A stretch of DNA of 64,000 bases from Paenibacillus sp. JNUCC32. GTDB lineage: Bacteria; Bacillota; Bacilli; Paenibacillales; Paenibacillaceae. Position numbers and translations under genes: made by a program. Below the pieces are notes generated by a model. The model was not told the origin of the DNA and did no database searches. It saw only the letters and a list, made by a program, of their open reading frames with translations. This document shows positions 25,655 through 33,829 of this stretch, one piece after another. The first letter of the stretch is position 1, and every line of letters starts with the position of its first letter. The stretch is taken from NCBI RefSeq assembly GCF_014863545.1, contig NZ_CP062260.1, forward strand, positions 1,364,001-1,428,000, in the 5' to 3' direction.

Positions 25655-26218
25655 ATGAGTCATAACATCTTTCAACATGCATCCGTCATTGCCAAGGAGT
25701 TATCGGAATCCGTTCAGCAGGTGGATGCTGGCCAGATCGAGGAATTGATTGAACGGATCGTGCAATCCGATGCCGTCTTCTTGGCAGGGGGAGGCAGATC
25801 CGGCCTGATGATCCGGGCTTTCGGCATGCGGTTAATGCAGATGGGATTTAAGGTTCATATCGTCGGCGATACGGTAACACCGGCCATCGGAGCGAATGAC
25901 CTGCTTCTTATCGGTTCGGGCTCCGGCGAAACGCAAGGATTGGTATCCATGGCTCGGAAAGCCAAAGGGATCGGGTCCGCGGTTGCGGTCGTAACCGTGA
26001 GACCGGAATCGAGTATCGGCAAGCTTTCGGATGCGATGGTCCAGCTTCCGGGAACAACGAAGGAGCAGAATCAGGATATCCTCGTCACCGTTCAACCGAT
26101 GGCTTCATTATTTGAGCAAAGCATGCTGATCGTGCTCGATGCGGTTATCCTGAGATTGATGGAAAAAAGCAAGCTTCGCTCAGACCAAATGTTTAGCCTG
26201 CATGCCAATTTGGAATAA
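25655..26218 (+). CDS. hxlB: 6-phospho-3-hexuloisomerase
   Basis: 187 residues, one SIS sugar-isomerase domain (GGGRSGLMIRAFGMRLMQMG, IGSGSGETQG, VVTVRPESSIG). It converts hexulose 6-phosphate to fructose 6-phosphate, completing formaldehyde fixation with HxlA. It is in one operon with hxlA and is followed by the regulator gene after 86 bases. Confidence 0.95.
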   Translation: MSHNIFQHASVIAKELSESVQQVDAGQIEELIERIVQSDAVFLAGGGRSGLMIRAFGMRLMQMGFKVHIVGDTVTPAIGANDLLLIGSGSGETQGLVSMARKAKGIGSAVAVVTVRPESSIGKLSDAMVQLPGTTKEQNQDILVTVQPMASLFEQSMLIVLDAVILRLMEKSKLRSDQMFSLHANLE

Positions 26219-26304
26219 GAAGAAACGGTAATGATGATAAGTTTGCCGCTTTGATGATATCCCCGCAACCGTTGTATACTATAGGGAAGAAGGGGTGATG
26301 CATT

Positions 26305-26724
26305 ATGGCAAACGAGGTCAAGCAGCGAATTAATCTGAAGGAAATAAACTGCCATAAGGAGTTAACCCTGGCGGTCATCGGCGGCAAATGGAAGCTGATC
26401 ATCCTCTGGCATCTCGGTTTGGAGGGCGTGAAACGCTTCGGTGAACTGAACCGGATGATTCCCCACATCACGCAAAAAATGCTGACCAATCAGCTTCGTG
26501 AATTGGAGGAAGACCAGCTGGTCCACCGCGTGGTTTACCCTGAGGTTCCCCCTCGGGTGGAATATTCGCTTACTCCTTACGGGGAGAGTTTGATGCCGAT
26601 TTTGAAATTGATGTACGATTGGGGAAAAGATTACGGCGAACAAGTCATCTGGAAAGACGGCGAGTTGCCTGAGAATAAAGACGATGTACAGGCAGCGGAA
26701 CAAGCGGTCGCCCAAAAGCTGTAA
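26305..26724 (+). CDS. hxlR: HxlR-type winged-helix regulator
   Basis: 139 residues with the HxlR family winged helix ([57 protein letters not shown]). A cysteine (INCHKE) sits just before the domain, at the place used by redox- or electrophile-sensing members of this family and plausible for formaldehyde sensing. In B. subtilis hxlR is divergent from hxlAB; here it lies downstream on the same strand. Assignment as the hxlAB activator rests on position and the repeated boxes at 24899. Confidence 0.85.
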   Translation: MANEVKQRINLKEINCHKELTLAVIGGKWKLIILWHLGLEGVKRFGELNRMIPHITQKMLTNQLRELEEDQLVHRVVYPEVPPRVEYSLTPYGESLMPILKLMYDWGKDYGEQVIWKDGELPENKDDVQAAEQAVAQKL

Positions 26725-26754
26725 TTTCTCGAACCTGCATGCGAATGCAAGTAT

Positions 26755-26788
26755 GAAAAACCCTCCTTAAATTTTAAGGGGGGTTTTC
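26755..26788 (+). terminator. Rho-independent terminator after hxlR
   Basis: A long stem AACCCTCCTTAAA/TTTAAGGGGGGTT centred at 26772, with U-rich tail TTTTC. Confidence 0.85.
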
Positions 26789-26815
26789 GAGCGTGATGAT
26801 GCTGCATTCTGAAGA

Positions 26816-26846
26816 ATTAAAAAAAGGCGAACCAACAGGTTCGCCT
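26816..26846 (-). terminator. Terminator of the AHSA1 gene operon
   Basis: On the minus strand GGCGAACC pairs with GGTTCGCC through a four-base loop, followed by TTTTTTTAATT. Confidence 0.88.
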
Positions 26847-26877
26847 CCGCTCGGTTGAGCTTCCTTAATCGATGTAA

Positions 26878-27384
26878 TTATAGCTGGCTTTCAAGGTGTT
26901 CAGCGAGTTGATCAAAAGTACCGCCAAATCCTTGTTTCACCATTGGAGCCATTTCATCGAACGCTGCCCGTTCTTCCGCGGTCGCGTTTACGGGGCCTCC
27001 CTGCATGGTAAGCGTAGTTTTTCCGTCGATTTCTTCAAATGTGATGATATTCATAATTTCAAGCGGCCAGTTTGCGTTAAAAGGTGCACGTATCGTGTTC
27101 CCTTTCTCATCAGAGAATGATTGAACGAATACCAGCTTCTCAGGTTCGATAACTTCCTGATATACAAATTTACCCCACATGGCTTGACTGCCGTCCGGAG
27201 ACTTCTGACAGCCTAGAAACATGCCTCCGGGACGTACATCCATTTTGATAACGTCTAAGGAAAACCCTTGAGGACCCCACCATTTGCCGAAGTGTTCAGG
27301 GTCGGTCCAAACTTTAAAAACCAGTTCCCGGGGGGCATTGAAAACACGTGACAGAAGTAAGCCTTGTTTGCTTTGCTCGGTCAT
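26878..27384 (-). CDS. SRPBCC (AHSA1-type) domain protein
   Basis: 168 residues with the START-like signatures ARVFNAPRELVFKVWTDPEHF-type N-terminus (read LLSRVFNAPRELVFKVWTD), KWWGPQGFSLD and FDQLAEHLESQL. The fold binds hydrophobic ligands; this subgroup is nearly always paired with an ArsR-type regulator, as here. Cytoplasmic; ligand unknown. It is last in a three-gene minus-strand group (DUF1801, ArsR, AHSA1). Confidence 0.9.
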   Translation of the reverse strand: MTEQSKQGLLLSRVFNAPRELVFKVWTDPEHFGKWWGPQGFSLDVIKMDVRPGGMFLGCQKSPDGSQAMWGKFVYQEVIEPEKLVFVQSFSDEKGNTIRAPFNANWPLEIMNIITFEEIDGKTTLTMQGGPVNATAEERAAFDEMAPMVKQGFGGTFDQLAEHLESQL

Positions 27385-27417
27385 TTGAATTCCTCCTAAG
27401 AAGAAGGGTAGCGGCAG

Positions 27418-27735
27418 CTACCTTTTCTTTTGTATTTTTTCCAAATAATCCTCAAGTTGATCTAAGCGCTTTTCCCAAATACTGCGGAACGAGTCCAACC
27501 ATTCGTCCATTTCTTGAAGCGGTTCAGGACGTAGTTTATAAATTCGTCGATTAGCTTCCGCTTGGACTTCTACCAGTCCAGCTTCATGTAATATTTTTAA
27601 ATGTTTGGAAGTCTGAGGTTGCCGGATTTGAAGACGTTCAGCAATCTGATTGACGGTTAAAGGACCTTCTCGTAACAGTTCGACCATCTGTAATCGGTTA
27701 GGTTCGGCTAGCGCGTTCAACGTTGTCTGTTTCAT
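27418..27735 (-). CDS. ArsR-family winged-helix regulator
   Basis: 105 residues; the winged helix reads ALAEPNRLQMVELLREG, TVNQIAERLQIRQPQTSKHLKILHEAGLV. The C-terminal helix PLQEMDEWLDSFRSIWEKRLDQLEDYL is the extension seen in ArsR regulators paired with SRPBCC proteins and lacks the metal-binding cysteines of true arsenic sensors. It lies 33 bases upstream of the AHSA1-type gene and probably regulates that operon. Confidence 0.9.
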   Translation of the reverse strand: MKQTTLNALAEPNRLQMVELLREGPLTVNQIAERLQIRQPQTSKHLKILHEAGLVEVQAEANRRIYKLRPEPLQEMDEWLDSFRSIWEKRLDQLEDYLEKIQKKR

Positions 27736-27759
27736 GGGACCTTACCCCCGATCTGGTTA

Positions 27760-28098
27760 TTACAATGAACTTGATGCTTGAACTAATAATTCGGATAGCT
27801 GTTCATAGTCAGGAGTATCGTCTTTTCGAATTTTAAGCCATTTCCGTTCGGGTGGACCATCGAAAGTTGAAGGGACTTCTAGATTGGTTGTGTTCATGAT
27901 CATAAAGGCGATTGCATCTTTGGATGGCGAAATCACGGCTGCATAGTGTCCGTTTTTGAGAAAATGCGGTTTTTTGTACTGAATCCGTTCTTCTACCTCC
28001 GGAATGGCTTCATGGACCATAAGTCGAAGCTTTTTGCCGACTTCTGCTTGCCAAGGCAAACTCAGGTTTTCAATGAACGAAATTACGTCTTGGCTCAT
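27760..28098 (-). CDS. DUF1801 domain protein (YdhG type)
   Basis: 112 residues. EVGKKLRLMVHEAIPEVEERIQYKKPHF and AVISPSKDAIAFMI match the DUF1801 domain, a small alpha/beta fold often beside SRPBCC and ArsR genes, as here. Cytoplasmic; function unknown. It starts after AGGAGGATACGTT and is the first gene of the group. Confidence 0.85.
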   Translation of the reverse strand: MSQDVISFIENLSLPWQAEVGKKLRLMVHEAIPEVEERIQYKKPHFLKNGHYAAVISPSKDAIAFMIMNTTNLEVPSTFDGPPERKWLKIRKDDTPDYEQLSELLVQASSSL

Positions 28099-28237
28099 AA
28101 CGTATCCTCCTTATTTGTAAAGATTAACCAATGATTAAATGTAATATACCATCAAGAGAATATTCTTGTAAAGGAATATTTTGAAATTGATTGCGGAGAT
28201 TTTTTTTGCTTGTAGAAATGTTTTTAAACGTGAAGGA

Positions 28238-28295
28238 TTGACAATTTAATGGAGGGGATATATCATCATACCATAAATCGTAATTATTACGATTA
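28238..28295 (+). promoter_or_regulatory. Promoter and Zur operator of the G3E GTPase gene
   Basis: -35 TTGACA (28238-28243), 17-base spacer, -10 TATCAT (28261-28266). A perfect Zur box TCGTAATTATTACGA at 28278-28292 lies just after the -10, where Zur bound to zinc would block transcription. The box matches the Bacillus Zur consensus TCGTAATNATTACGA at all positions. Confidence 0.88.
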
Positions 28296-28317
28296 AGGAA
28301 TGGAGGAAGTTCATTTG

Positions 28318-29526
28318 ATGAATTACAACAATAGAATTCCGGTTACTGTTCTTAGCGGTTACCTCGGTTCAGGCAAAACGACGGTCCTGAATCATGTGCT
28401 ACATAATCGCGAAGGGTTGAAGGTAGCGGTCATCGTGAACGACATGAGCGAAGTGAACATCGATGCGGATTTGGTGAGAGGGGAAGGAAGCCTGTCCCGA
28501 ACGGATGAGAAGCTGGTCGAAATGTCCAATGGCTGCATCTGCTGCACGCTCCGGGAAGATTTGGTGCAGGAAGTTCAGAAGCTGGCTCAAGAGAATCGTT
28601 TTGATTACATACTGATCGAATCGACGGGAATCAGCGAGCCCGTGCCCGTTGCGCAGACCTTTGTTTACCCGGATGAGGTGTCCGGCGTACAGCTGTCCGA
28701 TCTCGCTCGGCTGGATTGCACGGTAACGGTGGTGGACGCGAACCGATTCTGGAAAGATTTCTCTTCGGGGCAAAGCCTGCTTGATCGGAAGGAAGCGCTG
28801 GGCGAAGAGGATACGCGGGAAGTGGTGGATTTGTTAATCGACCAGGTAGAGACTTGCGATGTGCTGCTGTTGAACAAATGCGATCTGGTAAGCGAGGACG
28901 AATTGGCCAAGGTAGAGGGCATACTGCGAAAACTTCAGCCAAGCGCCAAAATCATCCGCACCGTGAAGGGACAAGTGGCACCTGAGGAAATTCTGAATAC
29001 CGGTTTATTCGATTTTGAAAAAGCCAGTCAGTCCCCCGGCTGGATCCAGGAGCTTCAGAAGGAGGAGCACGTGCCGGAAACGGATGAATACGGCATCAGC
29101 TCTTTTGTCTATCGGAGAAGAAGACCGTTTCATCCGGAGCGGTTGGCGGCATTCATGGGTGATTGGCCGGAAGAAGTCGTACGTGCGAAAGGGATCGCTT
29201 GGCTGGCCGTGCGCGAGGATGTTGCGGCAAGTGTAAGCCAGGCCGGGCCTTCGATTCATTTCGGGCCTGCAGGATACTGGGTCGCGGCTTTAACCGAGCA
29301 GGAGCAGCAGGAGCTGTTACGAAGTGAGCCGGATGTTCGGAGGAAATGGGATAACGTCTGGGGAGATCGGATGACCGAGCTCGTGATGATCGGGATTGGG
29401 ATGGAACAGGAACAAATCGAGCGGGAGCTGGACGAGTGTTTGTTGACCGACCGGGAAATGCAGCTGGACTGGTCAACGTTTCACAATCCGCTGCCATGGA
29501 TGGCCATCGAAGAGCTATCGCTGTAA
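28318..29526 (+). CDS. yciC: Zinc-responsive G3E GTPase (YciC/ZagA-type metallochaperone)
   Basis: 402 residues from ATG at 28318 (GGAGGAAG upstream; an in-frame ATG at 28300 overlaps that site). G1 loop GYLGSGKTT, metal motif GCICCT, switch ESTGISEP and G4 motif NKCD are all intact; the C-terminal CobW_C domain begins near residue 255. The Zur box in the promoter shows expression under zinc starvation, as for B. subtilis YciC/ZagA, which delivers zinc to essential enzymes such as folate synthesis. Client proteins here are not visible. Confidence 0.9.
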   Translation: MNYNNRIPVTVLSGYLGSGKTTVLNHVLHNREGLKVAVIVNDMSEVNIDADLVRGEGSLSRTDEKLVEMSNGCICCTLREDLVQEVQKLAQENRFDYILIESTGISEPVPVAQTFVYPDEVSGVQLSDLARLDCTVTVVDANRFWKDFSSGQSLLDRKEALGEEDTREVVDLLIDQVETCDVLLLNKCDLVSEDELAKVEGILRKLQPSAKIIRTVKGQVAPEEILNTGLFDFEKASQSPGWIQELQKEEHVPETDEYGISSFVYRRRRPFHPERLAAFMGDWPEEVVRAKGIAWLAVREDVAASVSQAGPSIHFGPAGYWVAALTEQEQQELLRSEPDVRRKWDNVWGDRMTELVMIGIGMEQEQIERELDECLLTDREMQLDWSTFHNPLPWMAIEELSL

Positions 29527-29571
29527 GGCTGCTTATCTGTTCGATCCGATATGGAATGCGGTAATAGAATT

Positions 29572-29608
29572 AAAAAAGCCAACTCGTCTAAACGAGTTGG
29601 CTTTTTAA
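29572..29608. terminator. Bidirectional terminator between convergent genes
   Basis: AAAAAAGCCAACTCGT pairs with ACGAGTTGGCTTTTT across a four-base loop, with A/T runs at both ends, serving the GTPase gene on plus and the monooxygenase gene on minus. Confidence 0.92.
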
Positions 29609-29629
29609 TACGGATTGTAGTTTGCTTCA

Positions 29630-29926
29630 TTATTTGTTGATCAGTTGGCCTGCATAGGCCTGCACGTTTAGCGGAGCTGTCAGGTATTTTGGAGCTTTAG
29701 CCACAAACGCCTGAAAATGGCTGCTCGCATTGTGGAGCCCCACAGCATCCTGGTCTTTCCACTGTTCAACCATGAGATACGTGTTATCCTGCTCCGTATC
29801 TTTGAGCAGCTTATAAGATTCATTTCCTTGTTCCGCACGGGATGCTTCAATAAGTTCTTTTACGGATTCCAGAAATTCAGCCTCACGTTCGCCGTTTACT
29901 TTCATTTCTGCATGAATAATAATCAT
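29630..29926 (-). CDS. Antibiotic-biosynthesis-monooxygenase-type (ABM) small protein
   Basis: 98 residues from ATG at 29926 (GAAGTGAGGTC upstream; a longer frame starting at 29962 would run into the preceding gene's end). The ferredoxin-like ABM fold is shown by MIIIHAEMKVNGEREAEF and YLMVEQWKDQDAV. Members include quinol monooxygenases and heme-degrading or antioxidant proteins. It immediately follows the nitroreductase gene on the same strand, suggesting joint expression in electrophile or quinone stress. Confidence 0.88.
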   Translation of the reverse strand: MIIIHAEMKVNGEREAEFLESVKELIEASRAEQGNESYKLLKDTEQDNTYLMVEQWKDQDAVGLHNASSHFQAFVAKAPKYLTAPLNVQAYAGQLINK

Positions 29927-29936
29927 CGCTGTGACC

Positions 29937-30575
29937 TCACTTCCACTCTGCAATACGATCAATAGGAAGACGAGTCGTCAAACGCGCCTCTTTGGCAGCT
30001 TTACCTACCGAGATGAGCATGACCGGCACATAACGTTCCTTCTCCATACCAAATGCTTCTGCAATTCGGGATTTGTCATATCCGCCGATGGGGTTCGTGT
30101 CATATCCACGGGCACGGGCAGCAAGCATAAGCTGCATGGAAACCAAGCCGCTATCTATAAGGATCATTTCGCGGAAAGCCTGTGCCGGAATACGTCCGAA
30201 CAGATCGGTATAGTTCGCCATCATCTGATCTTTTATCTCTTGCGGCAGATAACCGCGTTCCACAGCAGTGCCCATAATTTCATCTGCATTGTCGAATGCG
30301 TTCATATCTCCAAACACCGCAATGACTGCCGAAGAAGTTGAAACTTGTGTTTTGTTCCCTGGTGCATGCTCTTCAAGCGTCGCTTTTCCTTCCGGGCTAT
30401 CAACGACAAGAAATCTCCAAGGCTGAAGATTAACGGATGACGGAGCCAAAGTCGCTTCTTCCAAAATTTCAGTCATCTCTTCACGGCTGATTTTGACCGA
30501 TGGGTCGTATACCCGCACAGAGCGGCGGGAAGTAATAATTTCTTTATAATCATTGTTTAGGGTCGTTACAGACAT
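29937..30575 (-). CDS. Nitroreductase-family flavoprotein
   Basis: 212 residues: SRRSVRVYDPSVKIS and LAPSSVNLQPWRFLVVDS contribute FMN contacts, and GYDTNPIGGYDK is the family C-terminal signature. A soluble FMN-dependent NAD(P)H oxidoreductase acting on nitro compounds or quinones. It lies 27 bases downstream of a MarR-type regulator and ten bases before the ABM gene; a three-gene quinone or electrophile response operon is likely. Confidence 0.92.
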   Translation of the reverse strand: MSVTTLNNDYKEIITSRRSVRVYDPSVKISREEMTEILEEATLAPSSVNLQPWRFLVVDSPEGKATLEEHAPGNKTQVSTSSAVIAVFGDMNAFDNADEIMGTAVERGYLPQEIKDQMMANYTDLFGRIPAQAFREMILIDSGLVSMQLMLAARARGYDTNPIGGYDKSRIAEAFGMEKERYVPVMLISVGKAAKEARLTTRLPIDRIAEWK

Positions 30576-30602
30576 GGTATTCTCTCCTTTAGTCTCTATA
30601 AG

Positions 30603-31061
30603 TTAATCGGTTTTGCTTGGGTGTTTCATCTGTTGAATCTGGCTGTTCAATTTCTGTAAAGCATGAACAAGCGCAAGTCGTTCTGATTCCGTGAGGTCTG
30701 CCTGCAGTTCCTCCATAAATCGATCTTTCTCCGCCTTAAACGCTGCGACTTTACTTTTGCCCACTTCAGTTAGCTGAACCAACGTAATCCGGTTGTCATT
30801 CTCGCATCTCGTCCGCAGAAGCAATCCTTCCGCTTCCAGCTGTTGAACATGACGGGTCACCGCAGCTGGATCGATAGACACTGCCTTCTGGAGATCCGAC
30901 TGGCTAATTTCGCCGCCGGTCAGTTTGCAGAGGAGTTCCAGCCGATTGGGACTAACACCGGCACATCGTTCAAACCGAGTCGCAATGTGCTTATTCAGAT
31001 GCATTAGCAAGTACAGCAGGTCTTGTGTATGGCATGTAGAGATGATAAAGACCTCCTTCAA
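30603..31061 (-). CDS. MarR-family regulator
   Basis: About 150 residues with the MarR winged helix (ISQSDLQKAVSIDPAAVTRHVQQLEAEG, wing LRTRCENDNRITLV). A cysteine (FERCAG) near the dimerisation helices might sense electrophiles. The start is uncertain: the longest frame begins at a TTG that overlaps the ribosome binding site AAGGAGGTC, so the true start is probably a few codons later, possibly at a rare codon. It heads the nitroreductase operon and faces its own likely operator at 31065. Confidence 0.85.
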   Translation of the reverse strand: MKEVFIISTCHTQDLLYLLMHLNKHIATRFERCAGVSPNRLELLCKLTGGEISQSDLQKAVSIDPAAVTRHVQQLEAEGLLLRTRCENDNRITLVQLTEVGKSKVAAFKAEKDRFMEELQADLTESERLALVHALQKLNSQIQQMKHPSKTD

Positions 31062-31064
31062 TTC

Positions 31065-31092
31065 ATTGACTGGTCAATGGTTGATGGGTCAA
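31065..31092. promoter_or_regulatory. Probable operator of the MarR-type regulator
   Basis: ATTGACTGGTCAAT (31065-31078) is a near-perfect inverted repeat, followed immediately by TTGATGGGTCAA (31081-31092), a second imperfect copy. They overlap the 5' end of the regulator gene, a position typical of autorepression. Confidence 0.6.
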
Positions 31093-31315
31093 TCATATAG
31101 GATTATTTTCTGAAAATCAAGTCTTTTGTATAAAAAAGCGAATCGAGTCCATAGTTCCTTCAGATATTCTGAATCCTGGGAGAGCCCGAGAATTCTGAAT
31201 CGCATTTGATGTATAATAGGTAGTAGATTCCTAATTCATAGAATGGATGAAAGATTCGTTTTCATTGAGAATGTAATGCTGACGCATGAACAACATAAAT
31301 CAGGAGGACAAGATT

Positions 31316-31567
31316 ATGGCAAAAGCAAAAGTTCCAAAGCGACCCACTAGGGATGAGTTTGTACTGGAAGAGCTCGGAAATCAGCTAACGGAAGCTTACC
31401 AGGAGGAATCGGTCATCGTACTGACGGTCTGGGGATGGGAAGAGGCGGTCCGCGGACAAATCGATCAAATGGACTCCCGCACAGGGAAGGTGCATATGAA
31501 ACAGAACGGCGTCATTACGAAGGTTCCTTTTATGGATATTATGGAAGTGAATTATCCTAGGGACTAA
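31316..31567 (+). CDS. YolD-like protein
   Basis: 83 residues from ATG at 31316 (CAGGAGGAC upstream). The sequence ESVIVLTVWGWEEAVRGQIDQMDSRTGKVHM matches the YolD-like family, often found with UmuC-type polymerases, although none is adjacent here. A small cytoplasmic beta-rich protein; a role in DNA damage tolerance is suggested for some members but not shown here. Confidence 0.85.
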   Translation: MAKAKVPKRPTRDEFVLEELGNQLTEAYQEESVIVLTVWGWEEAVRGQIDQMDSRTGKVHMKQNGVITKVPFMDIMEVNYPRD

Positions 31568-31586
31568 TCATAAACGAACCGAAAAA

Positions 31587-31620
31587 AAGGAGATCCCTGA
31601 GGATCTCCTTATCTTTTTTT
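31587..31620 (+). terminator. Rho-independent terminator after the YolD-like gene
   Basis: AAGGAGATCC/GGATCTCCTT stem with a four-base loop, then ATCTTTTTTT. Confidence 0.88.
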
Positions 31621-31644
31621 CATATCCCTGCATGCATTCAAATG

Positions 31645-32748
31645 TCACTGCACCACGCCGCTGAGCAAGTCCTCCCACTGCTGGACAATGCGCGTTTTAT
31701 CCAGGCGATGGCCGATTAACGTAAGATAGCCCCGCTGCAGCTTCAGCGTGCTGGGCTCGATGGCAAGCTGTGAACCTGCCCACTGAACCAGGGAGGGACC
31801 CGTGGAGAGCTGAATATATCCTTTGGCCCGTAGCAGGCCGGAACCGCGTGCAGCGAGAAAGGTTTCGATGAGGCTGATCTCAAGCGGGAAAGGGGTCGGG
31901 GCAGATAGAGTCAAGGTATCCAGGCCGGTATAGGAATGGCTGCCATGCCCGGCCTCTTCTCCGTGACCATGGCGATGCTCATTATGAATGAAAGCTCCTT
32001 CATGGTTGCGGTGCCCCAGCTTGCTCCGATCTTCTTCGCTGGTCCATGCGCTGCCTTGCAGGCGTTCCGCAGGACTCCCTTGCCGGTTGGAAGAATGAGA
32101 TGAATGGCTATGATTCTCCGTTGGCTCTAGCTGAAGGGCCGTACACATTTCATGCTCATCCAAACGGCTGTAGTCGGTTACGGACAGGCTTGCCGTCGTA
32201 TTGATTTTTCTAATGGAGGTAATGACTTTATGGATCTGTTTCTCTTCGCATTCTCCCGCCTTGTTCAGGATGATCCGGTCCGCGAAGCTGATTTGTCCCC
32301 GCAGGGTACGGACCAGCTCGCGACTGGATGCAAAGAAGCTGTTATACTCGAGGAATTTGCTGCAGTCGGCCAAGGCGATTTTGCCACGGATCGATATTCG
32401 ATCAGCCAATGACGGATCCTGCAAATCCTCAAGAATCTGTTCAGGATTCGCCACTCCGGTCGTCTCGATGAAGACGAGATCGGGCTTCCGATCTAACAGG
32501 CTTTTCAGGGCTTGCCCCAGCTCGTCTCGTTTGGTGCAGCAGATGCAGCCGTCAAGCAGCTTCTCGATCGGAAGATCAGGCATTTCACCGGATAGGATAT
32601 CGCCATCCACGTCCTGTTCGCCCATCTCATTCATCAGGACGGCGGTTCTCCATTGCCGATTGGCGGCATACGCCAACAGCCTGAGGAGCAGCGTGGTTTT
32701 GCCGCTCCCCAAAAATCCGCTAATCAGCACGACGGGTATCTTGTTCAT
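31645..32748 (-). CDS. G3E-family GTPase with histidine-rich loop (CobW type)
   Basis: 367 residues: G1 GFLGSGKTT, metal motif GCICCT, switch ETTGVANP. The G4 motif reads NKAG instead of NKxD, so the residue that normally specifies guanine is changed. Residues about 212-275 hold a long histidine-rich stretch (HSHSSHSS, HNEHRHGHGEE) that could store or bind zinc. It is coupled to ycgQ by an ATGA overlap and belongs to the ycgR-ycgQ-GTPase operon. Probably a metal chaperone or regulator partner for the membrane proteins. Confidence 0.88.
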   Translation of the reverse strand: MNKIPVVLISGFLGSGKTTLLLRLLAYAANRQWRTAVLMNEMGEQDVDGDILSGEMPDLPIEKLLDGCICCTKRDELGQALKSLLDRKPDLVFIETTGVANPEQILEDLQDPSLADRISIRGKIALADCSKFLEYNSFFASSRELVRTLRGQISFADRIILNKAGECEEKQIHKVITSIRKINTTASLSVTDYSRLDEHEMCTALQLEPTENHSHSSHSSNRQGSPAERLQGSAWTSEEDRSKLGHRNHEGAFIHNEHRHGHGEEAGHGSHSYTGLDTLTLSAPTPFPLEISLIETFLAARGSGLLRAKGYIQLSTGPSLVQWAGSQLAIEPSTLKLQRGYLTLIGHRLDKTRIVQQWEDLLSGVVQ

Positions 32749-33722
32749 TTATTGATTACCTCCTTGGTCTCGATATCATTCGAATACAGTTCATCAAACT
32801 CTGCGACAGAGTCGGGATTCGTGAAAATGTAAGGGGATGACGGCTGCTCGATCGGCTGAATCCGTTCCGCTTGAATCTGCAGCGTTTCCATACCGTTCAC
32901 GGTGGTGACCTGGATCGTGCCATCGATCTGAACCCACGCGTCATTCGCGAATGACGAAGCATTCGCGGCGCGCACCATGACCCCGAACGGGACGGCGTCT
33001 GCCGTGCAGCACATCACGAGGAAGCGGCTGACGGCGAAGGCGTCTTCGTTCATATGTCCATCGCGGAAAACAAATCCTTGGACGGTGATGGCCTTTCCTT
33101 GAAAATGCTGTTTGTACATATCCATGGCCCCAACGGTCTCCGAGAAAATGTCCGGCTCCACTCGGATGACGGGTAAGGTATATAAGCGCTTGGCCAGCTC
33201 CGCGAATTCCACGCTGTAGATGTCTTTGGGAACAAAACGCTCGTTCAGTGCGATGTCCTCCGCTGCCGCCAGGTCATCATTCGTTCCATGCTTCTCCATG
33301 CCCGAAACGGCGGAAGCATTCCGCTCCTCGGCTTTACGGCGAACATCGGGGTTCGGATAGGTGTAGATCATGCCTTTTTTGGCCGCCATATCGCTGCCGA
33401 GGGCTTGGTCCGGCAGGAGCAGGCCGAACAGCAGCGGCACCGTGAATAACCCGTAAACCGATATGTTTTTGATCAGTCCGCTGGGCAGGGGGTGCTCGCA
33501 ATCGCACACCTCGCCGGAAGCTCCCGCAATGGCGTGCCACAGCATGCCGAAAGCTATGAACAACAGCGGCACCGGACAGAGCAGAAGCAGGGTCTGCATA
33601 TGGGGAGCCAAGTAATAGTCCAGCGAATTTGATGCGTTCAGATGCATGATATAGGCGGCCAGAGCTGCGATAAGCAGCGATCGCAGTATATAGTGGCTTC
33701 GCAGGCTCAGACGGGGCTTCAC
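32745..33722 (-). CDS. ycgQ: TIGR03943/DUF1980 family membrane protein (YcgQ type)
   Basis: 325 residues from GTG at 33722, which has GGAGGTGTT upstream; the open frame continues far upstream but there it is antisense-like low-quality sequence. Two N-terminal helices (about 12-30 and 40-60) are followed by another helix and an extracytoplasmic domain with FVFRDGHMNEDAFAVSRFLVMCCTADA, the family signature. YcgQ and YcgR occur as a pair in B. subtilis, and such pairs with CobW GTPases are linked to metal homeostasis. Start overlaps nothing; its stop overlaps the GTPase gene. Confidence 0.85.
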   Translation of the reverse strand: MKPRLSLRSHYILRSLLIAALAAYIMHLNASNSLDYYLAPHMQTLLLLCPVPLLFIAFGMLWHAIAGASGEVCDCEHPLPSGLIKNISVYGLFTVPLLFGLLLPDQALGSDMAAKKGMIYTYPNPDVRRKAEERNASAVSGMEKHGTNDDLAAAEDIALNERFVPKDIYSVEFAELAKRLYTLPVIRVEPDIFSETVGAMDMYKQHFQGKAITVQGFVFRDGHMNEDAFAVSRFLVMCCTADAVPFGVMVRAANASSFANDAWVQIDGTIQVTTVNGMETLQIQAERIQPIEQPSSPYIFTNPDSVAEFDELYSNDIETKEVINK

Positions 33723-33829
33723 GTCCCGAACACCTCCAATCTCAAGTGGATATCCGAAGGCATAACAGCCTGAAGGTGCCGTTATTCCAACCGTTTTCGT
33801 GTATTGCCACTCCAGTTTGTTTACTACAC

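Noticed and set aside
32201..32755. Plus-strand frame opposite the CobW-type gene
   Set aside because: No ribosome binding site and no family match; the opposite strand has all G3E motifs.
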